From NCBI GenBank assembly GCA_913060865.1, contig CAJXTU010000003.1, forward strand, positions 62,001 to 126,000: DNA of 64,000 bases. Direction: 5' to 3'. The stretch's first letter is position 1. Each line of letters opens with the position of its first letter. Source of the DNA: an uncultured Cycloclasticus sp. (GTDB taxonomy: Bacteria; Pseudomonadota; Gammaproteobacteria; Methylococcales; Cycloclasticaceae). The translations under genes were made by a program, and so were the position numbers. The notes beneath the pieces are model-generated. The model did no database searches. It was not told where the DNA came from and worked only from the letters and a program-made list of their open reading frames with translations. This document shows, piece after piece, positions 29,103-40,242 of the stretch.

Positions 29103-31169
29103 TTAATCTACTTCCTTCATACTTAAGCGAACACGACCTTGGCGATCGACTTCAAGCACCTTAACCTTCACAACATCGCCTTCAGCCAGTTTATCACTCA
29201 CTTTTTCAACGCGATCTTCTGAAATTTGTGAAATATGAACCAATCCATCTTTACCCGGTAAAATTGATACGAATGCACCGAAGTCCATTAATCGTACAAC
29301 TTTACCTTCATAGACTCTTCCTACTTCAACTTCGGCAGTAATATCTTCAATACGTTTAAGTGCTTTCTCACCTGCTTCACGATCTACCGACGCAACCTTA
29401 ACAACACCGTCATCAGTAATATCAATCGCCGCACCTGTTTCTTCAGTAATGGCACGGATAGTCACGCCGCCTTTACCGATAACATCACGAATCTTAGCTG
29501 GATCAATTTTCAACGTTAAAATACGCGGTGCAAAGTCAGACATTTCTGTACGACCAGCTGACAATTCAGCATTCATTTTTTCTAAGATATGCAGTCTGCC
29601 GCCTTTAGCTTGCTCTAACGCTTTAGACATGATTTCAGGTGTAATACCTTGAATTTTGATGTCCATTTGCAGCGCTGTCACACCTGAGTCTGTACCGGAT
29701 ACTTTAAAGTCCATATCACCCAAGTGATCTTCATCGCCTAAAATATCAGACAGTACAGCGTAGTCGTCGCCTTCTTTAATAAGACCCATCGCAATACCCG
29801 CTACTGGCGCTTTTGTTGGCACACCCGCGTCCATTAACGCAAGACTAGTGCCACAAGTACTGGCCATAGAACTTGAACCATTTGACTCAGTAACTTCAGC
29901 TACAACACGAAGCACGTATGAGAAATCTTCTTGGCTTGGCAATACTGCCATCATGCCGCGTTTTGCTAATCGACCATGGCCAATTTCACGCCTTTTTGGA
30001 GAACCAACAAAACCAGTTTCACCGACGCAATATGGAGGGAAGTTATAGTGCAACATAAAGCTATCACGGTATTCACCTTCAACCGCATCAATCATTTGTG
30101 CATCACGGTCTGTTCCAAGTGTTGCGACCACTAATGCTTGAGTTTCACCACGCGTGAATAATGCCGAACCGTGTGCACGAGGTAATACGCCTGTACGAAC
30201 ATAAATAGGACGAACAGTTTCTAAATCACGACCATCGATACGCTGTTTTGTGGAAAGCACTAAACCACGAACGTGTTTCTTTTCAAGAGAGCCAAAAATG
30301 TCTTTCACTTCATCGGCATCTTCGTCTTCTAATTGAGCGACAACCGCCTTACGAACTTCTTTTAGTTTTTCTTGACGGTCTAATTTAACTAATACAGTGT
30401 AAGCATCTGCGATACCTGCATTGGCTAATTCTGCCACTTTATCAACTAAAGGTTGGTTAACCTCTGGTGCAACCCATTCCATACGAGGCTTGCCCGTTTC
30501 AGCAGCTAACTCATTAATCGCTGTAATAGCTGCTTGCATTTGCTCGTGGCCAAATGTCACAGCACCTAACATGACATCTTCAGGTAAACAATCTGCTTCT
30601 GACTCAACCATTAACACAGCGTCAGCTGTACCAGCAACAACTAAATCCAGTTGAGATTTCTCTAATGCTGACTTAGATGGGTTTAGTGCGTATTCACCAT
30701 CAATGTAACCAACACGTGCAGCACCAATAGGACCATCAAATGGCAGTCCAGAAATCGCTAATGCAGCTGATGCACCTAAAAGAGCCGGAATATCTGGATC
30801 AACTTCTGGGTTTAGTGAGATAACAGTCGCGATAATTTGAGTTTCGTTTTTATAACCTTTTGGAAACAGTGGACGAATTGGGCGATCAATAAGTCGTGAA
30901 GTCAGTGTTTCTTTTTCACTCGGACGACCTTCGCGTTTGAAAAAGCCACCTGGGATTTTGCCCGCTGCGTAGGTTTTTTCTTGGTAATTCACGGTTAAGG
31001 GGAAGAAAGAGTTATTTTCTCCGCCTTCACGCTTTCCTACCGCTGTTACTAAAACGATGGTGCCATCTATTTCTACTAATACTGCACCATCTGCTTGACG
31101 TGCGATTTCGCCTGTTTCAAATGAAACCGTCTGATTGCCGAACTGAAACTCTTTTTTTACTGAATTCAC
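29103..31169 (-). CDS. pnp: Polyribonucleotide nucleotidyltransferase (PNPase)
   Basis: Phosphorolytic 3'-5' exoribonuclease and degradosome component. The 688 residues contain two RNase PH-like domains ([38 protein letters not shown]), a KH domain ([18 protein letters not shown], about residue 560) and a C-terminal S1 domain ([15 protein letters not shown]). It follows rpsO, the conserved order in which PNPase controls its own message. Confidence 0.97.
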   Translation of the reverse strand: MNSVKKEFQFGNQTVSFETGEIARQADGAVLVEIDGTIVLVTAVGKREGGENNSFFPLTVNYQEKTYAAGKIPGGFFKREGRPSEKETLTSRLIDRPIRPLFPKGYKNETQIIATVISLNPEVDPDIPALLGASAALAISGLPFDGPIGAARVGYIDGEYALNPSKSALEKSQLDLVVAGTADAVLMVESEADCLPEDVMLGAVTFGHEQMQAAITAINELAAETGKPRMEWVAPEVNQPLVDKVAELANAGIADAYTVLVKLDRQEKLKEVRKAVVAQLEDEDADEVKDIFGSLEKKHVRGLVLSTKQRIDGRDLETVRPIYVRTGVLPRAHGSALFTRGETQALVVATLGTDRDAQMIDAVEGEYRDSFMLHYNFPPYCVGETGFVGSPKRREIGHGRLAKRGMMAVLPSQEDFSYVLRVVAEVTESNGSSSMASTCGTSLALMDAGVPTKAPVAGIAMGLIKEGDDYAVLSDILGDEDHLGDMDFKVSGTDSGVTALQMDIKIQGITPEIMSKALEQAKGGRLHILEKMNAELSAGRTEMSDFAPRILTLKIDPAKIRDVIGKGGVTIRAITEETGAAIDITDDGVVKVASVDREAGEKALKRIEDITAEVEVGRVYEGKVVRLMDFGAFVSILPGKDGLVHISQISEDRVEKVSDKLAEGDVVKVKVLEVDRQGRVRLSMKEVD

Positions 31170-31196
31170 TATTTATGCCTGCCTATTATTTGTCTT

Positions 31197-31466
31197 TTAC
31201 TTTCTTAAACCTAAACGCGCAATCAATGCACGGTAACGTTCTACGTCTTTGCCTTTTAAGTAATCTAGTAACTTACGACGGCGATTAATTATTCTTAATA
31301 ACCCTTGACGTGAGTGATGATCTTTTTTGTTCTCAGAAAAATGCGGTGTCAAATGATTGATTCTCCCCGTTAACAAAGCAACTTGAACCTCTGGAGATCC
31401 TGTATCACCTTCTGATAACGCATATTCTTTAACAATTTCTTGCTTTTGTTCTGTACCGAACGACAT
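31197..31466 (-). CDS. rpsO: 30S ribosomal protein S15
   Basis: Primary 16S rRNA-binding protein. The 89 residues begin [16 protein letters not shown] and include the conserved [17 protein letters not shown] and [21 protein letters not shown]. The start at 31466 is preferred over an upstream in-frame ATG at 31541 because it gives the family length and has GGAG 8 nt before it. It lies between truB and pnp. Confidence 0.97.
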   Translation of the reverse strand: MSFGTEQKQEIVKEYALSEGDTGSPEVQVALLTGRINHLTPHFSENKKDHHSRQGLLRIINRRRKLLDYLKGKDVERYRALIARLGLRK

Positions 31467-31564
31467 ATTCCTTACTCCACTTTCTATTATATTAATCTTG
31501 AAAAAACAGCACATTGTACTCTTGACAATCACGGCTAACAAGCTAAAACCACTTATTGCATCAC

Positions 31565-32473
31565 CTATACAAAAATTCTAACTGGGGCCAGTTGATGATC
31601 ACCGTCCCATTTACCTAAACCAAAAATCGCCCCATTCATATCATTCAATCGAATCAAGGGCTCACAAACTACATCTTCAACCTGAATTTTCCGGCCTAGA
31701 CACAAATAACTCTTATCTTCATCGCTGAAACTCATTGCTGGATAATCTTGTAACGCCATATCTAGACTATGCAACAAGCCATCTAATGCCGCAAAATCAC
31801 CTTGAACTAGCTCTAACTGCTCTAATGTAACGGCTTTAGCTAAAGCAAACGGGCCCGTTTTTATTCTTCTCAAAAAAGTAACATGAGCCCCACATCCCAG
31901 TGCATTCCCTAAATCTTCTGCTAATGTACGAATGTATGTTCCTTTTGTGCAGCAAGCTTCCAACGTTAAACTATCAGACGTTCTAGACAGTAATGTTAAG
32001 GATTTAATCTTGACACTTCGTGCAGGTCTATCAACGACCTGACCTTGTCTGGCCAACGCATATAAACGCTGACCCTTGTGCTTTAGTGCAGAATACATGG
32101 GTGGGATCTGCTGAATATCACCTGTGAACTTATCAAGAAGTTGATTCAACGCATCCAAATCTATCAGAGGATTTTTTTTTTCACAGACCAGTTCACCTTC
32201 AACATCGCCGGTGCTCGTGGTTTGACCCAAGCGCATGGTGAATTGATATGTTTTATCAGATGCTAATAAATATTGCGATACCTTCGTTGCATGACCTAAG
32301 CAAATAGGTAACACACCAGAAGCAAGAGGGTCTAAGCTACCCGTATGACCGACCTTCTTCGCGTCATATAACCGTTTAACTCGTTGAACTGCCTGATTAG
32401 ACGATATATTAAGTGGCTTATCTAAAATGAGAATACCGCTAACATCACGGCCTTTCTTTTTACGATTCGCCAC
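31565..32473 (-). CDS. truB: tRNA pseudouridine-55 synthase
   Basis: Forms pseudouridine 55 in the T-loop of nearly all tRNAs. The 302 residues show the catalytic Asp in [20 protein letters not shown] (about residues 42-61), the YQ motif ([10 protein letters not shown]), and a C-terminal PUA-like region. Located between rbfA (3 nt) and rpsO, as in E. coli. Confidence 0.97.
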   Translation of the reverse strand: MANRKKKGRDVSGILILDKPLNISSNQAVQRVKRLYDAKKVGHTGSLDPLASGVLPICLGHATKVSQYLLASDKTYQFTMRLGQTTSTGDVEGELVCEKKNPLIDLDALNQLLDKFTGDIQQIPPMYSALKHKGQRLYALARQGQVVDRPARSVKIKSLTLLSRTSDSLTLEACCTKGTYIRTLAEDLGNALGCGAHVTFLRRIKTGPFALAKAVTLEQLELVQGDFAALDGLLHSLDMALQDYPAMSFSDEDKSYLCLGRKIQVEDVVCEPLIRLNDMNGAIFGLGKWDGDHQLAPVRIFV

Positions 32474-32476
32474 GCT

Positions 32477-32842
32477 TTACTTCTCTTTATCAGGATCTGT
32501 TGCCTTCAGCAACGCATCCATTTTAATACCCTGTTCGATAGACTCATCTAAAAAAAACCTTAACTCCGGCACCATTCTCATTCGCATCCGCTTTGAAACA
32601 ACGCCATGAATATAGTTTGAAGCGCGATTTAATGCCACGATACTCGATTGCTTATTCTCATCATCTTTCGTGGTTAAAACGCCGATATAGACTTTTGCAA
32701 GCGCCAAGTCTTTAGTGACCTCAACATCATTAACGGTTACAAACCCGACATCAGGGTCACGCAAGTCACGCTGAAGAATCTCGCCTAACTCTCGCTGAAG
32801 TTGGCGTGATACTCGTTGAAAACGTAAAAACTCTCTAGGCAT
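32477..32842 (-). CDS. rbfA: 30S ribosome-binding factor A
   Basis: Cold-shock-related maturation factor of the 16S rRNA 5' end. The 121 residues carry the KH-like fold with FVTVNDVEVTKDLALAKVYIGVL and LRFFLDESIEQG. Lies 10 nt downstream of infB. Confidence 0.96.
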   Translation of the reverse strand: MPREFLRFQRVSRQLQRELGEILQRDLRDPDVGFVTVNDVEVTKDLALAKVYIGVLTTKDDENKQSSIVALNRASNYIHGVVSKRMRMRMVPELRFFLDESIEQGIKMDALLKATDPDKEK

Positions 32843-32852
32843 TAATCGCTAA

Positions 32853-35468
32853 TTACAGCTTACGTTTAACTTCAATACGTTCAAATACTTCGATTTGATC
32901 GCCATCTTGCACATCATTGTAATTTTTAACGCCGATACCACACTCCATGCCAGATTTAACTTCTTGCACATCATCTTTAAATCGCCTTAATGATTCTAAT
33001 TGCCCTTCATAAATCACCACGTTGTCTCGCAACACACGAATCGGTAAGTCTTTTCTAACAAACCCTTCTGTCACCATGCAACCTGCGATCGCACCAAGTT
33101 TAGGGGATTTAAAGACATCACGAACGTTGGCGATACCAACAATTTGCTCTTTAATATCTGGTGCTAACAAGCCTGACAATGCATCACGTACATCATCAAT
33201 CACGTCATAAATGATGCTGTAGTAACGAACTGACACGCCTCGGTTTTCAATCATACGGCGCGCACTCGCATCAGCACGTGTATTAAAACCAACAATCAAC
33301 GCATCCGACGCCGCTGCTAAATTCACATCACTTTCATTGATTCCACCAACACCGCCGGCGATAATCGACACTTTTACTTCATCGGTTGACAAACTGGTTA
33401 ATGAAGACTTTAGTGCCTCCAAGCTACCATGCACATCAGCTTTCAGTAATACATTAAGTGTTGCACTTTCACCTTCTTCCATCTGAGAAAAAGCTTGCTC
33501 TAATTTTGCTGCTTGCTGTTTAGCTTGTCTTGCTTGTTTGGATTTAATTTGACGGAACTCGGCAATTTCACGCGCTTTACGCTCAGTTGGCGCTGCATAT
33601 ACTTCCACACCTGCCTCAGTTGCGCTAGATAGACCTAATACTTCCACTGGCACTGCAGGCGTCGCTGCTTTAACGGCCTTACCATGTTCATCAAACATCG
33701 CTTTAACACGGCCGTGCGCTTCACCGGCAACAATATAATCACCCATTTTCAAGGTGCCTTTTTGAACCAAAATGGTAGCGACCGCGCCGCGCCCTTTATC
33801 AAGACGTGATTCAATCACTACACCAACCGCAGCCACATCAACGGGTGCTTTTAGTTCTAACAATTCCGCTTGCAATGCAATCGATTCTAATAACTCATCA
33901 ACACCATCACCGGTTAATGCGGAAATATTAACAAACTGAGTATCCCCACCCCAATCTTCCGGTGTAACTTCAATTTGTGATAACTCGTTTCGAACACGGT
34001 CAGGTTGCGCACCTTCTTTATCCATTTTATTGACCGCAACAATCATCGGTACGCCCGCCGCTTTCGCATGCTCTACCGCTTCTTTTGTTTGTGGCATCAC
34101 ACCGTCATCTGCGGCAACAACTAAAATAACCAAATCAGTTATTTGTGCGCCACGTGCACGCATCGCTGTAAAGGCCGCGTGCCCTGGAGTATCAATGAAC
34201 GTCACCATGCTATTGCCTTGTTTCACACGATAAGCACCAATATGCTGAGTAATACCTCCAGACTCACCGGCGGCAACTCTACTTTCACGAATATAATCAA
34301 GTAATGATGTTTTACCATGGTCAACATGACCCATAATGGTTACAACTGGGCCGCGTGGTAACTCTTCGCCATCTTGCTCTATAACATCAGCCAATAACTC
34401 AGCCTGAATATCTTCATCACTTCGTAATATAACCTTATGGCCCATTTCCTCAACCACAATAACAGCTGTTTCTTGATCCAACGGTTGGTTAATAGTGGCC
34501 ATTGTCCCTAAACCCATTAGGGTTTTAATAACCTCGCCAGCCTTAACTTTCATACGTTGAGCAAGGTCTGAAACGATAATGCTTTCTGGGATTTCTACAT
34601 TATAGGTAATCGTTTTCGTAGGCACTTCAAAACCATGCTTATCATCTGATGCAAGACGAATATCACGCGTTCTTTGAGGACCCTTTTTTTTGTTCCGTCG
34701 TGGCTTTTTATCCACGTGCAAGACACCTCCACCAAACTTGGAGCCTGCTTTTTTCTTGTCTGGCTTACGCGCAAGTTCTTGCGCTTTCTTAGCATCAGCA
34801 TCTGCTTTAACTCTAGCCATTATTTCAGGGCTTGCCACTTTGGTCTGGACAACTGATTTAGGTTTTTGTTCAGGCTCTGCTTTTGCCGCTTCTTTTGCTT
34901 TAGCAGCTTCTATTTCTGCTTGCTTAGCCGCCTTTTCAGCTTCTTCGGCTGCTTTTGCAGCATCCTCAATAGCTTGTTGCTCATCTAATTTAGCCTGCTT
35001 TTCAGCCTCAACCTTATCTTTTGCTTCTTGGGTTTTACTGACTCTTTCTTGTTCTTTTTCACGAGCAGCGCCTTGCTCTTCCATTAGCAGCTGATGTGCC
35101 TCAGCTGCTTTTTTTGCTTCTTCAAATTCCTCGGCACTTAGGCCGCTCGCAACTTCCTCTGCTGAACGCCCGGCACCTTTCTTTTTTCGCACTTCAATAC
35201 TAACCGAACCTGCTCCACGACTTTTGGACTGCTTCAGCTCTGTAACAACTGGCTTGCGCTTCAGCGTCATTTTCTTAGGCGCACTAATGTCTTTCTTTGC
35301 TTTTCCATGACTCTCTCGAAGGTGAGCCAATAGCTTTACTTTATCGTCTTCACTAAGCGTTGAGGTTATTGTTTTACCTTTTACACCCGCATCTTTTAGT
35401 TGCTCGACTAACTTCTCAGCTGTCGTACCAACTACTTTTGCTAAATGTTGAACTGTAATATCTGCCAT
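32853..35468 (-). CDS. infB: Translation initiation factor IF-2
   Basis: GTPase that brings fMet-tRNA to the 30S subunit. The 871 residues include the IF2_N module (residues 1-55), a long Lys/Glu/Ala-rich charged linker (about 90-250), the G domain ([32 protein letters not shown]) at about residues 375-540, and C-terminal beta-barrels. Part of the rimP-nusA-infB operon. Confidence 0.98.
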   Translation of the reverse strand: MADITVQHLAKVVGTTAEKLVEQLKDAGVKGKTITSTLSEDDKVKLLAHLRESHGKAKKDISAPKKMTLKRKPVVTELKQSKSRGAGSVSIEVRKKKGAGRSAEEVASGLSAEEFEEAKKAAEAHQLLMEEQGAAREKEQERVSKTQEAKDKVEAEKQAKLDEQQAIEDAAKAAEEAEKAAKQAEIEAAKAKEAAKAEPEQKPKSVVQTKVASPEIMARVKADADAKKAQELARKPDKKKAGSKFGGGVLHVDKKPRRNKKKGPQRTRDIRLASDDKHGFEVPTKTITYNVEIPESIIVSDLAQRMKVKAGEVIKTLMGLGTMATINQPLDQETAVIVVEEMGHKVILRSDEDIQAELLADVIEQDGEELPRGPVVTIMGHVDHGKTSLLDYIRESRVAAGESGGITQHIGAYRVKQGNSMVTFIDTPGHAAFTAMRARGAQITDLVILVVAADDGVMPQTKEAVEHAKAAGVPMIVAVNKMDKEGAQPDRVRNELSQIEVTPEDWGGDTQFVNISALTGDGVDELLESIALQAELLELKAPVDVAAVGVVIESRLDKGRGAVATILVQKGTLKMGDYIVAGEAHGRVKAMFDEHGKAVKAATPAVPVEVLGLSSATEAGVEVYAAPTERKAREIAEFRQIKSKQARQAKQQAAKLEQAFSQMEEGESATLNVLLKADVHGSLEALKSSLTSLSTDEVKVSIIAGGVGGINESDVNLAAASDALIVGFNTRADASARRMIENRGVSVRYYSIIYDVIDDVRDALSGLLAPDIKEQIVGIANVRDVFKSPKLGAIAGCMVTEGFVRKDLPIRVLRDNVVIYEGQLESLRRFKDDVQEVKSGMECGIGVKNYNDVQDGDQIEVFERIEVKRKL

Positions 35469-35494
35469 GCTTCTTTCTCCAGGGAGTTTGTTAC

Positions 35495-36997
35495 TTACTC
35501 AGCGAACCAAGGTTCACGTGCTTTCATAATCAGCGCTGTAGCACGCTCTTCATCAATAGCGACTATTTCGAGCAACTCATCAGTCGCAAGATCCGCCAAA
35601 TCTTCCATTGTAATCACGCCTTTGCTCGCTAACTTATAAGCCAATTCGCGATCCATTTCTTCCATTCCAAGAAGGTCTTCAGCAGGCTCGTGCTCTTCTA
35701 GCACTTCCTCTGAAGCGATCGCTTTAATTAAATAGGCGTCTTTTGCGCGTTGTTGAAGCTCTTCTGCAATATCTTCATCAAACTCTTCAATAGCTGACAA
35801 GTCATCTAAATCCGAAAAATTAATTTCTTCAATCGTCGTGTAACCTTCTTGAACTAAAATAAGCGCTACATCTTCATCAACGTCCAGGTCAACCATTAAC
35901 TGCTTAGCATACCCATCCGCTTCAGATGAACTTTGCTCATCTGCCTGCGTTTCACTCATAACATTTAACGACCACCCCGTTAGCTCACTCGCTAGACGAA
36001 CGTTTTGACCACCACGGCCAATGGCTTGTGACAGACTGTCATCTCTAACTGACACATCCATGCTGTGCCTATCTTCATCAACAACAATCGCTACCACTTC
36101 AGCTGGTGACATTGCGTTAATGACAAATTGCGCTTCGTTTTCATCCCAAAGAATGATATCAACACGCTCGCCCGCCAATTCATTTGAAACTGCTTGAACG
36201 CGAGATCCACGCATTCCTACGCACGCACCCACTGGATCTAATCGCTGATCACGTGTCCGAACGGCAATTTTTGCTCGTGATCCAGGATCACGTGCGGCAC
36301 CTAAAATCTCAATCAAACCATCGCCTACTTCTGGTACTTCTAACTTGAATAAGGCGATCAATAATTCTGATGCGCTACGTGAAACGGTCAGTTGCGGCCC
36401 ACGAGTCACCTCTTCCACTTCTTTTAAATAACCGCGGATTCTATCGCCTGTTCTAACTGGCTCTCTTGGGATCATTTCTTCACGAGGAATTATCGCATCT
36501 GCAGTTCCTTCAAGATCCACAAAAACATTTCCACGTTCGATTCGTTTAATAACACCGGTAACTAACTCACCCACTTTATCTTTATATAGCTCGTAAACCT
36601 TCCTACGTTCTGCTTCTCTTACTTTTTGAACAATAACTTGTTTAGCAGCCTGAGCGCCAATCCGACCAAAATCTGTCGATTCAATCGGCTCTTCTATAAA
36701 GTCGCCTAATTCTAGAGCAGCGTCTTTTTTCTGTGCCTCTTCAAGGAGAATTTGCGCATCAGGGTTTTCTAGACCGCCTTCAAATTCAGCATCAGCTTCA
36801 ACCACTTCCCATTGGCGAAAAGTTTCATAATCCCCTGTCGCTCGGTCAATGGCAACACGAACTGCAATGTCTTCACGATATAGTTTTTTGGTAGCCATTT
36901 CCAACGCAGCCTCAATAGCTCCAAATAGGACGCCACGATCAATCTCTTTTTCGTTAGAAACAACGTCTACAACCATTAAAATTTCTTTATTAGCCAT
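35495..36997 (-). CDS. nusA: Transcription termination/antitermination factor NusA
   Basis: RNA polymerase-binding factor in pausing, termination and rRNA antitermination. The 500 residues have the N-terminal polymerase-binding domain, S1 ([20 protein letters not shown]), two KH domains ([32 protein letters not shown]), and two C-terminal acidic helix-hairpin-helix repeats ([31 protein letters not shown]), as in E. coli. Confidence 0.97.
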   Translation of the reverse strand: MANKEILMVVDVVSNEKEIDRGVLFGAIEAALEMATKKLYREDIAVRVAIDRATGDYETFRQWEVVEADAEFEGGLENPDAQILLEEAQKKDAALELGDFIEEPIESTDFGRIGAQAAKQVIVQKVREAERRKVYELYKDKVGELVTGVIKRIERGNVFVDLEGTADAIIPREEMIPREPVRTGDRIRGYLKEVEEVTRGPQLTVSRSASELLIALFKLEVPEVGDGLIEILGAARDPGSRAKIAVRTRDQRLDPVGACVGMRGSRVQAVSNELAGERVDIILWDENEAQFVINAMSPAEVVAIVVDEDRHSMDVSVRDDSLSQAIGRGGQNVRLASELTGWSLNVMSETQADEQSSSEADGYAKQLMVDLDVDEDVALILVQEGYTTIEEINFSDLDDLSAIEEFDEDIAEELQQRAKDAYLIKAIASEEVLEEHEPAEDLLGMEEMDRELAYKLASKGVITMEDLADLATDELLEIVAIDEERATALIMKAREPWFAE

Positions 36998-37018
36998 CTT
37001 TAACCCTAAAATAAATTT

Positions 37019-37477
37019 TTAAAAATTAACCACTAATCTTGCTTTCTTTATAAGAGAAAATGGAATCTCAATTTCTTCGTCGTCAACATGTAAGTGTACT
37101 ACATCATCATTGACCTTTAGTATCTCACCGGTAAAGCGGCGCTGCCCCTCTAGCGTTGCTTGGCGCAACTCTATTTTGACTGTAGAACCTTTAAAGCGCT
37201 CAAAGTGCTCAAGTTCAAACAGCGGGCGCTCTAAACCGGGTGAAGAAACTTCCAGTCGATACTGCCCCGTAATCGGGTCTTCAACATCCATAATGCCACT
37301 GATTTGGTGACTCACTTTAGAACAATCACCTACCAAGATACCTTTTTCTGAATCAATATAAACTAAGAGAACTGATGATTTACCTTGACCGGTAAATTCT
37401 GCACCCACAAATTCGTAACCAAGTCCGGTTACTGCTGGCTTTATCAATTCTAAAATTTTAGTAGGCGCCTGATTCAT
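37019..37477 (-). CDS. rimP: Ribosome maturation factor RimP
   Basis: Binds 30S precursors and helps S12 assembly. The 152 residues include GYEFVGAEF, GILVGDCSKVSHQISGIMDVEDP and SSPGLERPLF, the family signature. First protein gene of the operon, 129 nt downstream of the initiator tRNA gene. Confidence 0.96.
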   Translation of the reverse strand: MNQAPTKILELIKPAVTGLGYEFVGAEFTGQGKSSVLLVYIDSEKGILVGDCSKVSHQISGIMDVEDPITGQYRLEVSSPGLERPLFELEHFERFKGSTVKIELRQATLEGQRRFTGEILKVNDDVVHLHVDDEEIEIPFSLIKKARLVVNF

Positions 37478-37500
37478 CTCTATCCATCACGTATAAAAAA

Positions 37501-37515
37501 AGGGCTCAAAGCCCT
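37501..37515 (-). terminator. Small terminator/attenuator between tRNA-fMet and rimP
   Basis: AGGGCT-TTG-AGCCCT read on the minus strand, followed by seven T. It lies just before rimP, so it may limit read-through from the tRNA promoter into the rimP-nusA operon. Confidence 0.6.
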
Positions 37516-37579
37516 ATTCAATACTTAAATTTTACCTTAAATCTTAATACACATCGATTCGTAAGGTGTCAAACAAAAA

Positions 37580-37595
37580 TACCCCAAATGGGGTA
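37580..37595 (-). terminator. Hairpin with T run directly after tRNA-fMet
   Basis: TACCCC-ATTT-GGGGTA on the minus strand, followed by five T, 12 nt beyond the CCA end. May end the tRNA transcript or mark its 3' trailer. Together with the hairpin at 37501 it gives two tandem barriers before rimP. Confidence 0.55.
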
Positions 37596-37606
37596 CCGTT
37601 AAATAT

Positions 37607-37683
<77 letters not shown>

Positions 37684-37768
37684 TCCATTGAGGTGCAGAA
37701 TAATACTAGATACATTCTCTATTTACAATCTAAATTAAAGATTAATTAACTATTTTGCTAACTACTTT

Positions 37769-38251
37769 TTAAAACAGTATGGTCGTTCCATATAAACAGG
37801 CCGCTGACATCAATCCTGCTAGTAAATCATCCACCATTATTCCAAAGCCGCCTTTCACTTTTTTATCTAACCAATTAATAGGCCACGGCTTTGCAATATC
37901 AAATATTCTAAATAACACAAACCCTATTAATACATTTTGCCAGCTAAACCCAACCCAATACATAGTTAACAAATAACCGGCTATTTCATCCCAAACTATC
38001 CCACCATGATCATGTACACCAATATCCTCTGCTGCCTTGCCACATATCCAGATGCCAGATATTACAACAAGCAATAAGACCGGCAAATAAAAGTCTGCAT
38101 AAAACTGAATTAAACAATAATAAAAGGGTATTGCTAGCAACGTTCCCATTGTACCCGGCGCCTTTTTTGACAAGCCTGAACCAAAGCCAAAGGCTAACAA
38201 CTGCACTGGGTTGATTAATAACTGCTTGAGTGATGGCGTTTTATTCGACAT
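37769..38251 (-). CDS. pgpA: Phosphatidylglycerophosphatase A
   Basis: Removes phosphate from phosphatidylglycerol phosphate; inner membrane. About 160 residues with the family opening GFGSGLSKKAPGTMGTLLAIPFYY and the acidic site VHDHGGIVWDEIAGYLL, plus several membrane helices. The start at 38251 (MSNKTPS) is chosen; an in-frame ATG at 38263 would add four residues but has no spacing for a ribosome-binding site. Overlaps the thiL 3' end. Confidence 0.94.
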   Translation of the reverse strand: MSNKTPSLKQLLINPVQLLAFGFGSGLSKKAPGTMGTLLAIPFYYCLIQFYADFYLPVLLLVVISGIWICGKAAEDIGVHDHGGIVWDEIAGYLLTMYWVGFSWQNVLIGFVLFRIFDIAKPWPINWLDKKVKGGFGIMVDDLLAGLMSAACLYGTTILF

Positions 38252-39197
38252 TAAAATGATCATACCCTTTGTTTAACGTAGCCACTTCACCCGTAGCCAT
38301 TTTGATGCGCAGGCCTTTTTGCCGTTCTATCACACCGATCTTTGAAATTTGATAGGGTGCCAACTTTTCCTGTATGCCCTTATATGCCGCATCAGGCATA
38401 GTGAAGCACAACTCATAATCATCGCCCGTTGAATAAGGCCACAAAACATCACCAACCTCTTCAATATTCTGACGAACTGAGTGAGTTAAGGGTAATTCTT
38501 CATGCCAAACCGTTGCGCCAACACCACTTGCTTTAAGAATATGATTTAAATCGGCAGATAAGCCATCTGAAATATCAATACATGAGCTTGCCACGTTTAA
38601 TAGTGCTTGCCCTAACGTTATTTTAGGATTTGGTTTTAGGTAACTGAGTAAGTCCTTATCGCGCGCATCAAAGCCACCTGCTCTTGCATTTTTTAATCCC
38701 AACCCGGCATTGCCTATGAAACCCGATACATAAATACCATCACCTAGCTGTGCGCCTGCACGGGTTAACCGTTGGTGCTTAGGCAGCAAGCCCATAATAT
38801 TGACCGTGATGGAAAGAGGGCCGCGGGTTGTATCACCCCCTATTAGCTGAAGTGAATGACGCTTAGCCAGGCTAAAAAATCCTTTACTAAATAGCGACAA
38901 CCAAGCCTTATCAATACTGGGCAAGGTAATAGCCAAAGAAGCCCAAGCTGGTGTTGCGCCCATTGCAGCTAAATCACTCAAATTAACCGCAAGAACTTTA
39001 TGCCCTAATAACTCAGGATCACTCTTCGGTAAAAAATGAACCCCTTCAACAAGCGTATCTGTACTCACCGCCAATTGTTTATCTGCCGGCACATCGAGTA
39101 CGGCGCAGTCATCACCAATACCCACAATTGGGCACAGCCCAGCATTAGACTTTGACGTAAAAAACTCTTCAATAATGGAAAATTCAGATAATGACAT
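38241..39197 (-). CDS. thiL: Thiamine-monophosphate kinase
   Basis: Phosphorylates thiamine monophosphate to the active diphosphate. The 318 residues contain GIGDDCAVLD near residue 25, STDTLVEGVHF, AVNLSDLAAMGATP, GGDTTRGPLSI and DISDGLSADL, the ATP- and Mg-binding motifs of the AIRS/ThiL family. Between nusB (9 nt) and pgpA, the standard order. Confidence 0.96.
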   Translation of the reverse strand: MSLSEFSIIEEFFTSKSNAGLCPIVGIGDDCAVLDVPADKQLAVSTDTLVEGVHFLPKSDPELLGHKVLAVNLSDLAAMGATPAWASLAITLPSIDKAWLSLFSKGFFSLAKRHSLQLIGGDTTRGPLSITVNIMGLLPKHQRLTRAGAQLGDGIYVSGFIGNAGLGLKNARAGGFDARDKDLLSYLKPNPKITLGQALLNVASSCIDISDGLSADLNHILKASGVGATVWHEELPLTHSVRQNIEEVGDVLWPYSTGDDYELCFTMPDAAYKGIQEKLAPYQISKIGVIERQKGLRIKMATGEVATLNKGYDHFNVE

Positions 39198-39206
39198 AGC
39201 GTGGAA

Positions 39207-39656
39207 CTAGGTCGTTTTTTTCTTACCTTTTGACTTGGCCTTTATTTCGACCGACCTGCTTTTTTGAGCCAATTTATCCATAATGCTATTAACGTAAGCA
39301 TGGCTTTTCTCAGAACCAAAACTTTTTGCCAAGTTAATAGCTTCGTTAATCGCCACTCGATAAGGCACTTCAGGTTTAAATAATAATTCGTACGCCCCTA
39401 AACGCAATACCGCTTTTTCAATCGGGTCAATTTTCTCAAAGTCGCGGGTTGTAAATTCACTAATCGCTTCGTCTAGTTCACCAAACTTATCTACCACACC
39501 AGTCAACAATAATTCAAAGTATGCTTTTTGGTACTTCGGTGTTTCAGGGTCATTTTCAAATTGCTCACAAATTTCATTTAGGTTTTGACCCGTCATTTGC
39601 CACTGGTAGAGCGCCTGAAGCGCAACTAGCCTTGCATTACTTTTTGGTGAACTCAT
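39207..39656 (-). CDS. nusB: Transcription antitermination factor NusB
   Basis: Helical RNA-binding factor that, with NusE, binds boxA of rRNA operons. The 149 residues show [16 protein letters not shown] and [28 protein letters not shown] basic tail ([11 protein letters not shown]) closes it. Its start overlaps the ribH stop by 4 nt. Confidence 0.96.
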   Translation of the reverse strand: MSSPKSNARLVALQALYQWQMTGQNLNEICEQFENDPETPKYQKAYFELLLTGVVDKFGELDEAISEFTTRDFEKIDPIEKAVLRLGAYELLFKPEVPYRVAINEAINLAKSFGSEKSHAYVNSIMDKLAQKSRSVEIKAKSKGKKKTT

Positions 39657-40132
39657 TCGGCGTCTATCACCTTAAGCACATTAACCATTTCAATTGCTGC
39701 CAGCGCTGCTTCTGCACCTTTATTGCCCGCTTTAGTACCGGCACGTTCTATAGCTTGCTCTATAGAATCCACTGTTAATACGCCAAAAGTAACGGGGATA
39801 TTCGCTTGCAACGACACCGTTGCCAAGCCTTTAGTGACTTCCGCTGAAACATATTCAAAATGCGGCGTACCACCACGAATGACGGCTCCCAACCCAATGA
39901 TTGCATCGTATTTTTGTTTTGCCGCTAAGCGTTGCGCCGCCAACGGCATTTCAAATGCACCAGGCACTTTTACGATATCAATATTCTTAATATCTCCACC
40001 ATGTCTAATCAACGTGTCAATCGCACCACCTTGCAACTGGTCAACTATAAAACTGTTAAAGCGGCCCACCAATAAGCAGAAACGCGCATCGCGCACCACT
40101 ATATTTCCTTCTATTACTTTTGCATCTGACAT
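39653..40132 (-). CDS. ribH: 6,7-dimethyl-8-ribityllumazine synthase
   Basis: Condenses the ribityl-uracil intermediate with dihydroxybutanone phosphate to lumazine. The 159 residues contain [33 protein letters not shown] and the catalytic segment [13 protein letters not shown]. Coupled to nusB. Confidence 0.96.
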   Translation of the reverse strand: MSDAKVIEGNIVVRDARFCLLVGRFNSFIVDQLQGGAIDTLIRHGGDIKNIDIVKVPGAFEMPLAAQRLAAKQKYDAIIGLGAVIRGGTPHFEYVSAEVTKGLATVSLQANIPVTFGVLTVDSIEQAIERAGTKAGNKGAEAALAAIEMVNVLKVIDAE

Positions 40133-40242
40133 ATAAAACCCTTGTTATGTGTACGTATAAACTTTATTTAAAAAGCCGTTATTCTCACTTAAACAGAGCA
40201 CTCTCTTTTAAGCTTAAAGTGCACCATCAGTATATCAACGTC

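Noticed and set aside
31467-31541. Upstream extension of rpsO
   Set aside because: Would add 25 residues not found in S15; the ATG at 31466 has a good GGAG site.
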